Below are positions 1 through 6,715 of a DNA stretch of 10,995 bases, piece by piece. Every line of letters begins with the position of its first letter. Position 1 is the first letter of the stretch. Below the pieces are notes generated by a model that was not told where the DNA came from, did not search any database, and was given only the letters and a program-made list of their open reading frames with translations. Source of the stretch: DATHWB01 sp046565785 (GTDB lineage Bacteria; Actinomycetota; Acidimicrobiia; Spongiisociales; ZC4RG35); contig JBKHXZ010000050.1 in the NCBI GenBank assembly GCA_046565785.1, positions 1 to 10,995 on the forward strand, written 5' to 3'. The position numbers and the translations under genes are program-made.

Positions 1-247
1 CCAACAGCAGCGGGAACAGCACCTCCTCGTAGCTGTACATCTCGCTGCGTTCCCCCCGGAACCGGCGCAAACGCATGCCCACCTGCACGATCCAAACGGC
101 GAGGATCCCGGCAGCGATTCCGAGAACCGACTCGAGGCCAAAACCATCGGACAGTGACCCGGCCGCGACCACGACGACTCCAGTCGCCAAGACCGTGAGG
201 CCCGACACGTACGCCTTCAGCCCGAGCGGGTAACCAGCATCCACCAC
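1..247 (-). CDS. Membrane protein, N-terminal part only (cut by window edge)
   Basis: The reverse strand is open from a GTG at 247-245 (a second GTG follows at 244-242) to the window edge, giving 82 residues. It begins VVDAGYPLGLKAYVSGL and shows two clear hydrophobic helices, about residues 13-32 and 40-60. A basic stretch (RLRRFRGER) follows, then an acidic/aromatic turn (YSYEEV) leading into what looks like a third helix at the edge. This layout is typical of an N-terminal membrane sensor module, for example in front of a GGDEF or HD-type output domain, but no output domain is visible, so that is only a guess. The start is uncertain: the frame stays open upstream, but no ATG is seen there. 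It is divergent from the dehydrogenase at 249 with essentially no gap, so one of the two starts may be mis-set or the transcripts overlap. Confidence 0.55.
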   Translation of the reverse strand, partial: MVDAGYPLGLKAYVSGLTVLATGVVVVAAGSLSDGFGLESVLGIAAGILAVWIVQVGMRLRRFRGERSEMYSYEEVLFPLLL

Positions 248-248
248 G

Positions 249-1112
249 ATGCCGAAGGGTACGCCGGTGTCCTCGGAGACCGAAGGCGTCGCCGGTAGAT
301 TCGGCTCGGTGACCGACCGCCACTTGCTCATCACCGGCGCCAGCCGGGGTATCGGTGCGGCAACCGCGCTTCGGCTGGCAGGTGACTTCGGCAGGATGAC
401 ACTGGTTGGGCGAAACCGAGAACGGCATGCGGAGGTGATCGCCGCCCTGGAGGGCCTCGGGGTGGCCGTGACCCTGGTGGAATGCGACCTGGCGTCGTTG
501 GTGTCGGTGTCCCAGGCGGTCCAGTCGATACGAGAACCGATCGACGTGGTGCTTGCGAATGCGGGCGTGGGCGGCCGGCGGGGTCAGTCCGAGGACGGCT
601 TCGAGATCCATTTTGGCGTCAACCACCTCGCCCACCATCTTCTGGTGACGGATCTCGCCGATCACATCAGGGACCGGGTGGTGGTGGTGTCGTCCAACGC
701 CCACTACGACTCGACCGGGCTGGACCTGGACGCGGTGAGACGCCGGACCGCCAGCCTGACCGGCTTTCCCGAGTACAAGGATTCCAAGCTGGCCAACGTC
801 CTGTTCGGCCGGGAACTGGCCCGACGCTTTCCCTTCGCAGTCCACGTGGTGCATCCGGGAATGGTCGCCACCGATATCTGGCGTCGTATCCCGTGGCCGG
901 TTCGTCCGCTCTTCACTCGAAGGATGGCCACACCGGACGAGGGTGCGGACACCCCGGCGTGGGCATGTGTCGCCGACGGGTTGGAAAACGGCGGCTACTA
1001 CGCCCGTCGTGCGCTGCGGGAGCCGAGCCGGGTAGCGCGGGATAGAGAAGTCGCCGCGAAGTTGTGGGATCGCTCGGAGGAGTGGGTCGCGCCGTATCGA
1101 AAGGGCCAGTGA
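249..1112 (+). CDS. Short-chain dehydrogenase/reductase (retinol-dehydrogenase-like SDR)
   Basis: This is a cytosolic NAD(P)-dependent oxidoreductase of the classical SDR family, 287 residues, full length. The Rossmann cofactor loop TGASRGIG is at residues 29-36, the NAG motif is in VVLANAGVGG at about 100-109, and the active-site Asn region is DGFEIHFGVNHLAHH (N125). The catalytic Ser is at 148/149 (VVSSN) and YKDSK supplies Tyr176 and Lys180. The FEIHFGVNHL stretch is characteristic of the retinol dehydrogenase/WWOX-like branch. The substrate cannot be read from the sequence. The start is ambiguous: ATG 249 has no visible Shine-Dalgarno site and abuts the divergent gene. GTG 309 would begin MTDRHLLITGASRGIG, which is the usual SDR spacing. 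The codons between them have high GC at third positions, which fits coding. It is the first gene of a three-gene redox operon and its TGA shares a base with the next ATG. Confidence 0.88.
   Translation: MPKGTPVSSETEGVAGRFGSVTDRHLLITGASRGIGAATALRLAGDFGRMTLVGRNRERHAEVIAALEGLGVAVTLVECDLASLVSVSQAVQSIREPIDVVLANAGVGGRRGQSEDGFEIHFGVNHLAHHLLVTDLADHIRDRVVVVSSNAHYDSTGLDLDAVRRRTASLTGFPEYKDSKLANVLFGRELARRFPFAVHVVHPGMVATDIWRRIPWPVRPLFTRRMATPDEGADTPAWACVADGLENGGYYARRALREPSRVARDREVAAKLWDRSEEWVAPYRKGQ
1100..1105 (+). promoter_or_regulatory. Ribosome-binding site setting the LLM oxidoreductase start
   Basis: AAAGGG lies 6 bases before the ATG at 1112. It supports that ATG over the in-frame upstream start at 1064, which would add 16 residues in front of the family's normal N-terminus. 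Confidence 0.5.
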
Positions 1113-1993
1113 TGAAAGTCGGAGTACAACTTCCGGAGGTCGAACGGGTCGTCCGCTGGCCGGAGGTCCGCCGGATGGCCACCCAGATCGAAGACGCCGG
1201 TTTCGATTCCATCTGGGTGGGCGACCACCTCCTGTACGAACAGGACGGGCACAAGGTGGGTCCGTGGGAAGCCTTCACACAACTCGCCGCCATCGCCGCC
1301 GTCACCGAGCGAGTGGAGATCGGTCCCCTGGTCGCCGCCCAGCCGTTCCATGAGCCGGCCATCCTCGCCAAACAGGCGGCCACCGTCGATGAGATCAGTG
1401 GCGGGAGGCTCACACTGGGCCTGGGAGCAGGTTGGAACCGGCTGGAGTTCGAGGCCTTCGGCCTGCCGTACGAGCGACGGGTCAGCCGCTTCGCCGAAGG
1501 CTTCGAAATCATCCGCCGACTGTTGGCGGGAGAGACGGTGAGCTTCCAGGGCGAGTTCTACGACCTCGAGGAATGTGTGCTTCACCCGCCCTCCTCCCGG
1601 GCAGGCGGGCCACCGCTCATGGTCGGATCGAACAGTCCCCGCATGCTGGCGATCACCTTGCCGTACGTGGCGTCGTGGAACTCGTGGTTCGTCGACTTCG
1701 ACAACACTCCCGAGCGGCTCCCCGATCTGATCGCCACGGTCGACCGTGCCTGCGAAGCAGTAGGACGGGATCCATCCACCCTCGAAAGGACTGTGGCGCT
1801 CTTGTTCCAGCTCGAAGGTGGTGGTGCCCGCCGGCTGTCCACCAACCCGATCACCGGGACCATCGACGAGATGGCCGATGCGCTTCATCGCGTGGCTGGA
1901 GCCGGGGTCGACGGCGTGCAGTTGGTGCTCGATCCGATCGATGAACGCTCGATCGACACGATGGCCCGGGTGCTGGCATCCTTCCGCCCGTGA
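1112..1993 (+). CDS. LLM-class (luciferase-like), probably F420-dependent oxidoreductase
   Basis: The product is a 293-residue TIM-barrel flavin or deazaflavin oxidoreductase of the bacterial luciferase-like superfamily. The N-terminus MKVGVQLPEV and AGFDSIWVGDHLLY (about 29-42) are family hallmarks. They are followed by TERVEIGPLVAAQPFHEPAILAKQ (65-88, quoted only to show the strand-loop-helix), the SGGRLTLGLGAGWNRLEF segment (96-113), and GPPLMVGSNSPRML (166-179), the phosphate-binding region. In actinobacteria this subgroup usually uses coenzyme F420, although FMN dependence cannot be excluded by reading. The substrate is unknown. The start at 1112 is chosen because of the AAAGGG site and because the upstream stop and this ATG share a base (TGATG). 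The 3' end overlaps the next gene by 4 bases (GTGA), which suggests translational coupling. Confidence 0.88.
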   Translation: MKVGVQLPEVERVVRWPEVRRMATQIEDAGFDSIWVGDHLLYEQDGHKVGPWEAFTQLAAIAAVTERVEIGPLVAAQPFHEPAILAKQAATVDEISGGRLTLGLGAGWNRLEFEAFGLPYERRVSRFAEGFEIIRRLLAGETVSFQGEFYDLEECVLHPPSSRAGGPPLMVGSNSPRMLAITLPYVASWNSWFVDFDNTPERLPDLIATVDRACEAVGRDPSTLERTVALLFQLEGGGARRLSTNPITGTIDEMADALHRVAGAGVDGVQLVLDPIDERSIDTMARVLASFRP

Positions 1994-3543
1994 CGACACT
2001 GCTTGCTGAACTGTTCCGGGAACCGTCTGCCCGTCTCGACGACCGCCGCTGGGACGTCGTCGTCGTCGGCGGCGGACACAACGGCCTCACTGCAGCCGCC
2101 TATCTGGCCCGAGCGGGTCGTACGGTGTTGGTGTTGGAACGGAGGGACCGATTGGGCGGAGCGGCAACCCTGGAAGAGATGTGGCCGGGCTACGTGATCT
2201 CCCCGTGCGCCTATCTCGCCGGGCTGTTCCATCCGCGGGTGATCGACGATCTCGACTTGCGGGGTCGCGGGCTGGAGATCGTGATGGGTGACCCCACGTA
2301 CTTCGTCCCGTTCGGTGCCGGTCAGGCTCTCACCGTGTGGGGCGACGACCGGCGAACCATCGAGTCCATTCGGAGCTTCGCCCCCGATCAGGTCGACGGG
2401 TGGATCGCCCGGAACGCCCTGTTCGACCGGATCCGCGATGCGTTGCGCCCGCCGTCCGACGACGACATCTGGTTGGATCCCGAGCCCACCCGTGCCGAGA
2501 TCGAGCGCCGATTGGGTGGCGACGAAGTGGCGCTCGCCACGGTGTTCACCGACTCCCAAGTGGACAATCTGCGACGGTTCTACTCCGACGAGCGGATGGT
2601 GGCGGCCTATGCCGGGCAGGGCATCATCGGCACCAACGCCTCGCCGTTCCACCCAGGTACTGCGTTCGTGGATTTCCACCACTCATCGGGACGCCAGGAG
2701 GGAATTCCCGGCGAATGGGGGTTTGTGATGGGAGGGATGGGAGCGGTGTCCGTCGCCCTCGCCCGCGCCGCCGAAGATGCCGGCGCCATGGTCGCCACCG
2801 GAGTCGAAGTGGTCCGGGTGGTGCCCGGGACGGGCGTAGAGCTCGCCAACGGCGACATCGTCGAGGCACGGGCAGTGATCAGCAACGCTGACCCGACCCG
2901 ACTGGCGGCGATGCTCGGAGACGAGACGTTCAGCCGTCGAGTGGCAGCGATTCCCACCGAGAGCGCCACCGTGAAGGTCACTTACGCCCTCAGTGCCCTA
3001 CCCGACTTCGGGTTCGACCACGCGACCCGCGCCCAGGTGGAGATCGTGCGAAGCGCCGAAGCGATGGGAGAGTCGTACCTGGCCGCCAGGAACGGAACCA
3101 TCACCGACGAACTGTGGTGCGAGCTCTACTTCCAGACCCCATACGACGCCTCGATCGCTCCTCCCGGCAAGCACGTGCTGTCGGCCTTCTGCCAGTACGT
3201 GCCGTATCGGTGGGGCGACGGAGGATCCTGGGACGACCACCGGGACGAGGTGGGTGATGCGGTGACCCGTTCGATCGAGCGGTTCGCTCCCGGGTTCGGC
3301 GACCTGGTCGAAGCTATCCACATCCAGGGTCCACCGGACATAGAAGCGTCCATCGGGCTCACCGGCGGCCACATCTTCCAAGGTGAGATCCTCCCCCCAT
3401 ACATGTGGGAGAACCGACTCGGATACCGCACCGGCGTCGACGGCGTCTACTTGTGCGGGGTGGCGACCAACCCGGGTGGCAGCGTGATCGGCGTCAACGG
3501 CAGGAACGCGGCGCTGATGGTTCTCGAGGATCTGGATGACTGA
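1990..3543 (+). CDS. FAD-dependent oxidoreductase, PYROXD2/phytoene-desaturase-like
   Basis: This 517-residue flavoprotein belongs to the phytoene desaturase/amine oxidase superfamily and most resembles the PYROXD2 branch. The dinucleotide-binding motif is VVVVGGGHNGLTAAAYLA at about 23-40 (GGGHNG 27-32). An acidic residue ends strand 2 (LVLE50), and RDRLGGAAT (52-60) is the usual second FAD contact. The GEWGFVMGGMGAVS segment (about 241-254) and the C-terminal YLCGVATNPGGSVIGVNGRN (487-506) are the family's conserved middle and FAD-closing motifs. No signal peptide or membrane helix is visible. The natural substrate of most members is unknown. A carotenoid role is not implied, because no phytoene synthase or other carotenoid gene is nearby. 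The GTG start overlaps the previous TGA by 4 bases and has no good Shine-Dalgarno site, so it probably relies on ribosomes from the upstream gene. It is the last gene of the operon. Confidence 0.88.
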   Translation: MTTLLAELFREPSARLDDRRWDVVVVGGGHNGLTAAAYLARAGRTVLVLERRDRLGGAATLEEMWPGYVISPCAYLAGLFHPRVIDDLDLRGRGLEIVMGDPTYFVPFGAGQALTVWGDDRRTIESIRSFAPDQVDGWIARNALFDRIRDALRPPSDDDIWLDPEPTRAEIERRLGGDEVALATVFTDSQVDNLRRFYSDERMVAAYAGQGIIGTNASPFHPGTAFVDFHHSSGRQEGIPGEWGFVMGGMGAVSVALARAAEDAGAMVATGVEVVRVVPGTGVELANGDIVEARAVISNADPTRLAAMLGDETFSRRVAAIPTESATVKVTYALSALPDFGFDHATRAQVEIVRSAEAMGESYLAARNGTITDELWCELYFQTPYDASIAPPGKHVLSAFCQYVPYRWGDGGSWDDHRDEVGDAVTRSIERFAPGFGDLVEAIHIQGPPDIEASIGLTGGHIFQGEILPPYMWENRLGYRTGVDGVYLCGVATNPGGSVIGVNGRNAALMVLEDLDD

Positions 3544-3603
3544 CGGTCTGCGCCCAAACCGACGCGGTTAACAGCCGTTTTACCCGTGCTGTGGTTCTTC
3601 TCA

Positions 3604-3624
3604 CCTTCGTAGACACCACGAAGG
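3604..3624 (+). promoter_or_regulatory. Hairpin overlapping the ribosome-binding site of the NEW3 protein gene
   Basis: CCTTCGT (3604-3610) and ACGAAGG (3618-3624) are perfect 7-base complements around the loop AGACACC. The 3' arm contains the AAGG of the AAGGAGG ribosome-binding site, so when folded in mRNA it would hide four of the seven site bases. This could modulate translation of the downstream export operon. Function is inferred from position only. Confidence 0.4.
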
Positions 3625-3627
3625 AGG
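3621..3627 (+). promoter_or_regulatory. Strong ribosome-binding site (AAGGAGG) deciding the start at 3640
   Basis: AAGGAGG directly touches the ATG at 3628, which is too close to serve it. The next in-frame ATG at 3640 is 12 bases away, somewhat long but workable, and gives an N-terminus (MRTKIGLVGL) that starts a clean signal peptide. The 3640 start is therefore preferred. Confidence 0.6.
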
Positions 3628-3639
3628 ATGAAACCAACG

Positions 3640-4797
3640 ATGCGTACCAAGATCGGACTCGTCGGGCTGGCCACCGCCTTGCTCACGCTGACGGTTCCGC
3701 TGACGGCGGGAGCACAGGAAGCAGCCGGCGTCACCCTCAGTTCGCAGTACCCATGTGTGATGGTCGAAGCAGGCGACACGGCCGGCTTCGATATCCGAAT
3801 CGAATCCGACGTCCGACGCACGTTCTCGGTCGAGGTGATTGGCCTGCCCGAAGGTTGGGACTCGGCCATCCGCGGTGGCGGCACCGACGTCAACCGTGTG
3901 TCGGCCGGTTCGGGAGACGACGCGGCGGCCGTCGACCTCGATGTCATCGTCCCGTTCGACGCGGCCGAAGGCGACTATCCCTTCGAGCTCGTCGCCACCG
4001 CCGATGGCGTGCGTGCCACCCTCGATCTGCTGATCACGGTGCGCGCCGGTGCCGGTGGCGAGGTGCTCCTCAACCCCGAGTTCCCCGGCCTGCGCGGACC
4101 GGCGGATGCCACGTTCACTTTCACAGTCGAGGTCGAGAATCAGACGGCCGAAGAGGTGCAACTGGAACTCGCGGCCACCGGACCACAAGGATGGCGGGTC
4201 GACGCCCGACCGTCGGGCGAATCCCAAGCCTCCACCGTCACCGTCGACGCCGGCGGGCGGCAGCGGGTGACGGTCGAAGCCCGCCCCCCGATCACCGTGC
4301 AGTCGGGCGACTACGAGATCACTCTCACGGCCAGCGGATCCGGAGTCGAGGTGTCGACGCCGCTGACCGTGCGGATCACCGGGGACGTCGCCATCGAGAT
4401 TTCGACACCCGACAATCGGCTGAATGCGTCGGTGACCACCGGTGAACCGACCGTCATCCCGCTGGTGGTGATCAACGTCGGTACCGCCCCTCTCACGAAT
4501 GTCCAGCTGAACGCCACCGCCCCCCGAGGTTGGGAGGTGAAGTTCGCTCCCGAGGCCATTCCCAGCCTCGCCGCAGGAGAGGTCGCCAACGTCGAGGCAA
4601 CGGTGACCCCGGCGGCAGATGCCCTGGCAGGTGACTACCGCATCACCTTCCGGAGCTCGGTCGACCAGGCACAAGACTCGATCGAGATCCGTACCACCGT
4701 CGACCCGTCGACCACCTGGGGCCTGATCGGCGTCGGGGTGATCGCACTCACGCTGGTCGGACTCGCCTGGGTGTTCCGCAAGTTCGGACGGAGGTGA
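3640..4797 (+). CDS. Secreted, membrane-anchored protein with three NEW3-like repeats
   Basis: The product has 385 residues. A Sec signal peptide (basic MRTK, hydrophobic core 5-22, likely cut after AGA at 23-25) is followed by an extracytoplasmic region. One C-terminal transmembrane helix (about 360-379, WGLIGVGVIALTLVGLAW) and a short basic cytoplasmic tail (RKFGRR) end the protein. The exported part is three tandem beta-rich units of about 110 residues. Each carries a P-x-GW motif (GW at 72-73, 184-185, 297-298) and a later GDY (111-113, 223-225, 331-333). This matches the NPCBM-associated NEW3 domain found in membrane proteins of the COG1470 type. Such proteins are often encoded beside ABC-2 transporters, as here: the ATPase follows after 4 bases and the permease after that. 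The likely role is an extracytoplasmic partner of that transporter or a cell-surface adhesion/scaffold protein. No catalytic residues are recognised. Confidence 0.8.
   Translation: MRTKIGLVGLATALLTLTVPLTAGAQEAAGVTLSSQYPCVMVEAGDTAGFDIRIESDVRRTFSVEVIGLPEGWDSAIRGGGTDVNRVSAGSGDDAAAVDLDVIVPFDAAEGDYPFELVATADGVRATLDLLITVRAGAGGEVLLNPEFPGLRGPADATFTFTVEVENQTAEEVQLELAATGPQGWRVDARPSGESQASTVTVDAGGRQRVTVEARPPITVQSGDYEITLTASGSGVEVSTPLTVRITGDVAIEISTPDNRLNASVTTGEPTVIPLVVINVGTAPLTNVQLNATAPRGWEVKFAPEAIPSLAAGEVANVEATVTPAADALAGDYRITFRSSVDQAQDSIEIRTTVDPSTTWGLIGVGVIALTLVGLAWVFRKFGRR
4790..4797 (+). promoter_or_regulatory. Ribosome-binding site embedded in the upstream stop
   Basis: GGAGGTGA is both the ribosome-binding site for the ATPase ATG at 4802 and the last codons plus TGA of the NEW3 gene, so translation of the two genes is closely linked. 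Confidence 0.6.
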
Positions 4798-4801
4798 GCA
4801 G

Positions 4802-5746
4802 ATGGCTGAGCCCCGCATCGTCGCCCGCGGACTGACCAAACAATACGGGGATCGCACCGTCGTCGACGCGCTCGACCTGGAGGTAGGAGCCGGCGAAGTG
4901 TTCGGACTGCTCGGGCCGAACGGTGCCGGCAAGACCACCACCATCCTCATGTTGTTGGGCCTCGTCGAGCCCACGTCCGGCCACATCGAGATCATGGGTC
5001 TCGATCCGGTGCGCCATCCCCTGAAGGTCAAACGCCGGGTGGGGTACCTACCCGACGCGGTCGGCTTCTACGACACGATGACAGGCCGGGAGAACTTGCG
5101 GTTCACCGCACAACTCAACCAGCTCGACACCAACGGCGCCGAAGCACGCATCACCGACGTCCTGGCAGAGGTCGGGTTGGCGGACGCCGCGGATCGACCG
5201 GCCGGGACGTACTCGCGCGGCATGCTGCAACGTCTGGGGATCGCCGATGCGCTGCTCAAGGATCCGGCGGTGCTCATCTTGGATGAGCCGACCACGGCCA
5301 TCGACCCGGAAGGGGTGGCGGAGATGCTCACGCTGATTCGCCGGCTGGCCGAGGAGCGATCGGTCACCGTTCTGCTGTCCTCGCATCTGCTCCATCAGGT
5401 GCAGGCGGTCTGCGATCGGGTGGCCATCTTCATCGCCGGTCGGGCTGTGGCGGTCGGTACACCGACGGAACTTGCCGCTTCCCGGTCAGGCCCGGAGGTG
5501 ATCGAAGTCGGAGTCGACCCGGGAACCGATCTGGCCGCCGTCCTCCAGGCCTCGGAACTGGTCGACACGATCGAGCCGGGGCGGTTACCGGGCATCTGGC
5601 AAGTGACCGTATCCCGCGGTTCGACCGCGGATCTGGTGAACGCCGCGGTCGCCGGTGGGGCCCGTATCTCGAGCCTGCGCCGGACCAGTGACGACCTCGA
5701 AGAGGTCTACCGAAGCTACTTCCAGGAGGTGGGAAGCCATGGCTGA
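4802..5746 (+). CDS. ABC transporter ATP-binding protein (ABC-2/NatA-type exporter)
   Basis: This 314-residue cytoplasmic ATPase powers the adjacent permease. Walker A is GPNGAGKTT (38-46), and GYLPD (81-85) occupies the Q-loop region. The signature is YSRGMLQR (137-144) and Walker B is AVLILDEP (156-163, Asp161, Glu162). TTAIDP follows as the D-loop, and the switch His195 lies in SSHLL. The YSRGM form of the signature, in place of LSGGQ, is common in NatA/CcmA-like ABC-2 ATPases, so it is not a defect. About 100 residues beyond the nucleotide-binding domain form the C-terminal extension usual in this group. Gene order (NEW3 protein, ATPase, permease) and absence of a substrate-binding lipoprotein suggest export rather than import. 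The substrate is unknown. The 3' end overlaps the permease start by 8 bases. Confidence 0.93.
   Translation: MAEPRIVARGLTKQYGDRTVVDALDLEVGAGEVFGLLGPNGAGKTTTILMLLGLVEPTSGHIEIMGLDPVRHPLKVKRRVGYLPDAVGFYDTMTGRENLRFTAQLNQLDTNGAEARITDVLAEVGLADAADRPAGTYSRGMLQRLGIADALLKDPAVLILDEPTTAIDPEGVAEMLTLIRRLAEERSVTVLLSSHLLHQVQAVCDRVAIFIAGRAVAVGTPTELAASRSGPEVIEVGVDPGTDLAAVLQASELVDTIEPGRLPGIWQVTVSRGSTADLVNAAVAGGARISSLRRTSDDLEEVYRSYFQEVGSHG
5724..5729 (+). promoter_or_regulatory. Ribosome-binding site setting the permease start at 5739
   Basis: AGGAGG ends 9 bases before the ATG at 5739. It supports that start over the upstream in-frame ATG at 5655, which would place 28 unlike residues in front of the protein, deep inside the ATPase gene. 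Confidence 0.65.
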
Positions 5747-6698
5747 TATCGCCGTTGCCGACGTGTTCCCACGCGGCCACGGCTGGAAGACCGTCGCCCG
5801 CAAGGAACTCGCCGACCATCTGCTGTCGGCGCGCTTCACCGTGCTGATCGGAGTGCTGGGAGTGGCGGCAGCCGCTGCGGTGTTCACCGCCTCAGGTGCC
5901 ATACGCTCGGTCGCCTCCGACGCTCAGGACGTGCCGGCACTGTTCCTGAAACTGTTCACCGTCACCGACGATCCGGTGCCGTTCCCGTTCGTCGCCTTCG
6001 TCGGGTTCCTCGCACCCATGCTCGGGATCATGTTCGGTTTCGATGCGATCAACGGTGAACGCAACCAGGGCACGCTTCCCCGGCTGCTGTCCCAACCGCT
6101 GCATCGGGACGAAGTGATCCGCGGCAAGTTCGCGGGTGGACTGACCGTCATCGGGGTCATGCTGGCGGCCCTCACCGCCTTCGTCTCCGGCATCGGCATC
6201 TTCCGTCTGGGACTGGTGCCCACCGCGGCGGAAGTGGGGCGGCTGCTGATCTGGGTGACCTTTGCGATCGTCTACGTCGGCTTCTGGCTCGCTCTCGCCA
6301 CGGTTTGCTCGGTGGCGGTCCGGCGGTCGTCGACGTCCGCCCTGATCTGCGTCGGCATCTGGCTGGTGCTGTCGCTGTTCGGCACGTTCATCTTCCAGGC
6401 GGCCGGCCAGGCGTTCGGAGGCTCGGACCCGGTGGCAGCGCTCGAAGCCGAAATCGCGGTCTCACGGGTCTCGCCTCTGACGCTGTTCTCGGAAGGTTCG
6501 ACGATGCTGCTGGACCCGTCACAACGAACGACCGGGCTGGTGACCATCGATCAGGTGGATCGGGTGATGTCCTCGACGTTGACCCTGCGTCAGAGTCTGG
6601 TGGTCGTGTGGCCGCAGATGGTCGCGCTGCTGGCGATGACAGTGGCGTTGTTCGCCATAGCGTTCGTCCTGTTCATGCGCCAGGACGTCCGCGCTTGA
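5739..6698 (+). CDS. ABC-2 family transporter permease
   Basis: The product is a 319-residue integral membrane protein with about six helices (roughly 33-53, 82-101, 132-155, 166-190, 199-221, 289-312) and a short cytoplasmic N-terminus. The segment FDAINGERNQGTL (101-113), then PLHRDEVIRGKF (120-131), is the conserved cytoplasmic coupling region of ABC-2 permeases of the NatB/gliding-motility type. In these, GER-x-x-GTL precedes a helix that contacts the ATPase. A larger soluble loop (about 222-288) lies between helices 5 and 6, which suggests an extracytoplasmic region that could meet the NEW3 protein; this is inference. It is the last gene of the operon. Its TGA lies two bases from the stop codon of the convergent nuoD. 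Confidence 0.88.
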   Translation: MADIAVADVFPRGHGWKTVARKELADHLLSARFTVLIGVLGVAAAAAVFTASGAIRSVASDAQDVPALFLKLFTVTDDPVPFPFVAFVGFLAPMLGIMFGFDAINGERNQGTLPRLLSQPLHRDEVIRGKFAGGLTVIGVMLAALTAFVSGIGIFRLGLVPTAAEVGRLLIWVTFAIVYVGFWLALATVCSVAVRRSSTSALICVGIWLVLSLFGTFIFQAAGQAFGGSDPVAALEAEIAVSRVSPLTLFSEGSTMLLDPSQRTTGLVTIDQVDRVMSSTLTLRQSLVVVWPQMVALLAMTVALFAIAFVLFMRQDVRA

Positions 6699-6715
6699 AT
6701 TCAGCGGTCGACGTC
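6684..6715. terminator. Inverted repeat spanning the convergent permease/nuoD stops (possible bidirectional terminator)
   Basis: GACGTC at 6684-6689 pairs with GACGTC at 6710-6715, and CGCT at 6692-6695 pairs with AGCG at 6703-6706. The loop is TGAATTC and a small internal bulge separates the two stems. The structure is centred on the two-base gap between the two stop codons and reads similarly on both strands. No T-run follows on either strand, so it is not a classical intrinsic terminator. The role is inferred from position. Confidence 0.35.

Noticed and set aside
137..144. Apparent defect in the ABC signature (YSRGM instead of LSGGQ; residue positions of the ATPase at 4802-5746)
   Set aside because: This form is normal in NatA/CcmA-like ABC-2 ATPases, and Walker A, Walker B and the switch His are intact.
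3568..3600. Possible sigma-70 promoter (TTAACA) before the NEW3 gene
   Set aside because: No acceptable -10 box is found at 16-18 bases downstream.
3590..3605. TGTG-N8-TCACC upstream of the NEW3 gene, with the length of a Rex operator
   Set aside because: Only the outer bases fit; the inner AA/TT of the known Rex site are absent and the gene is not a typical Rex target.
3601..5031. Long reverse-strand open frame opposite the NEW3 and ATPase genes
   Set aside because: It has no recognisable domain, mirrors the high-GC codon pattern of the real genes, and crosses the operon junction.
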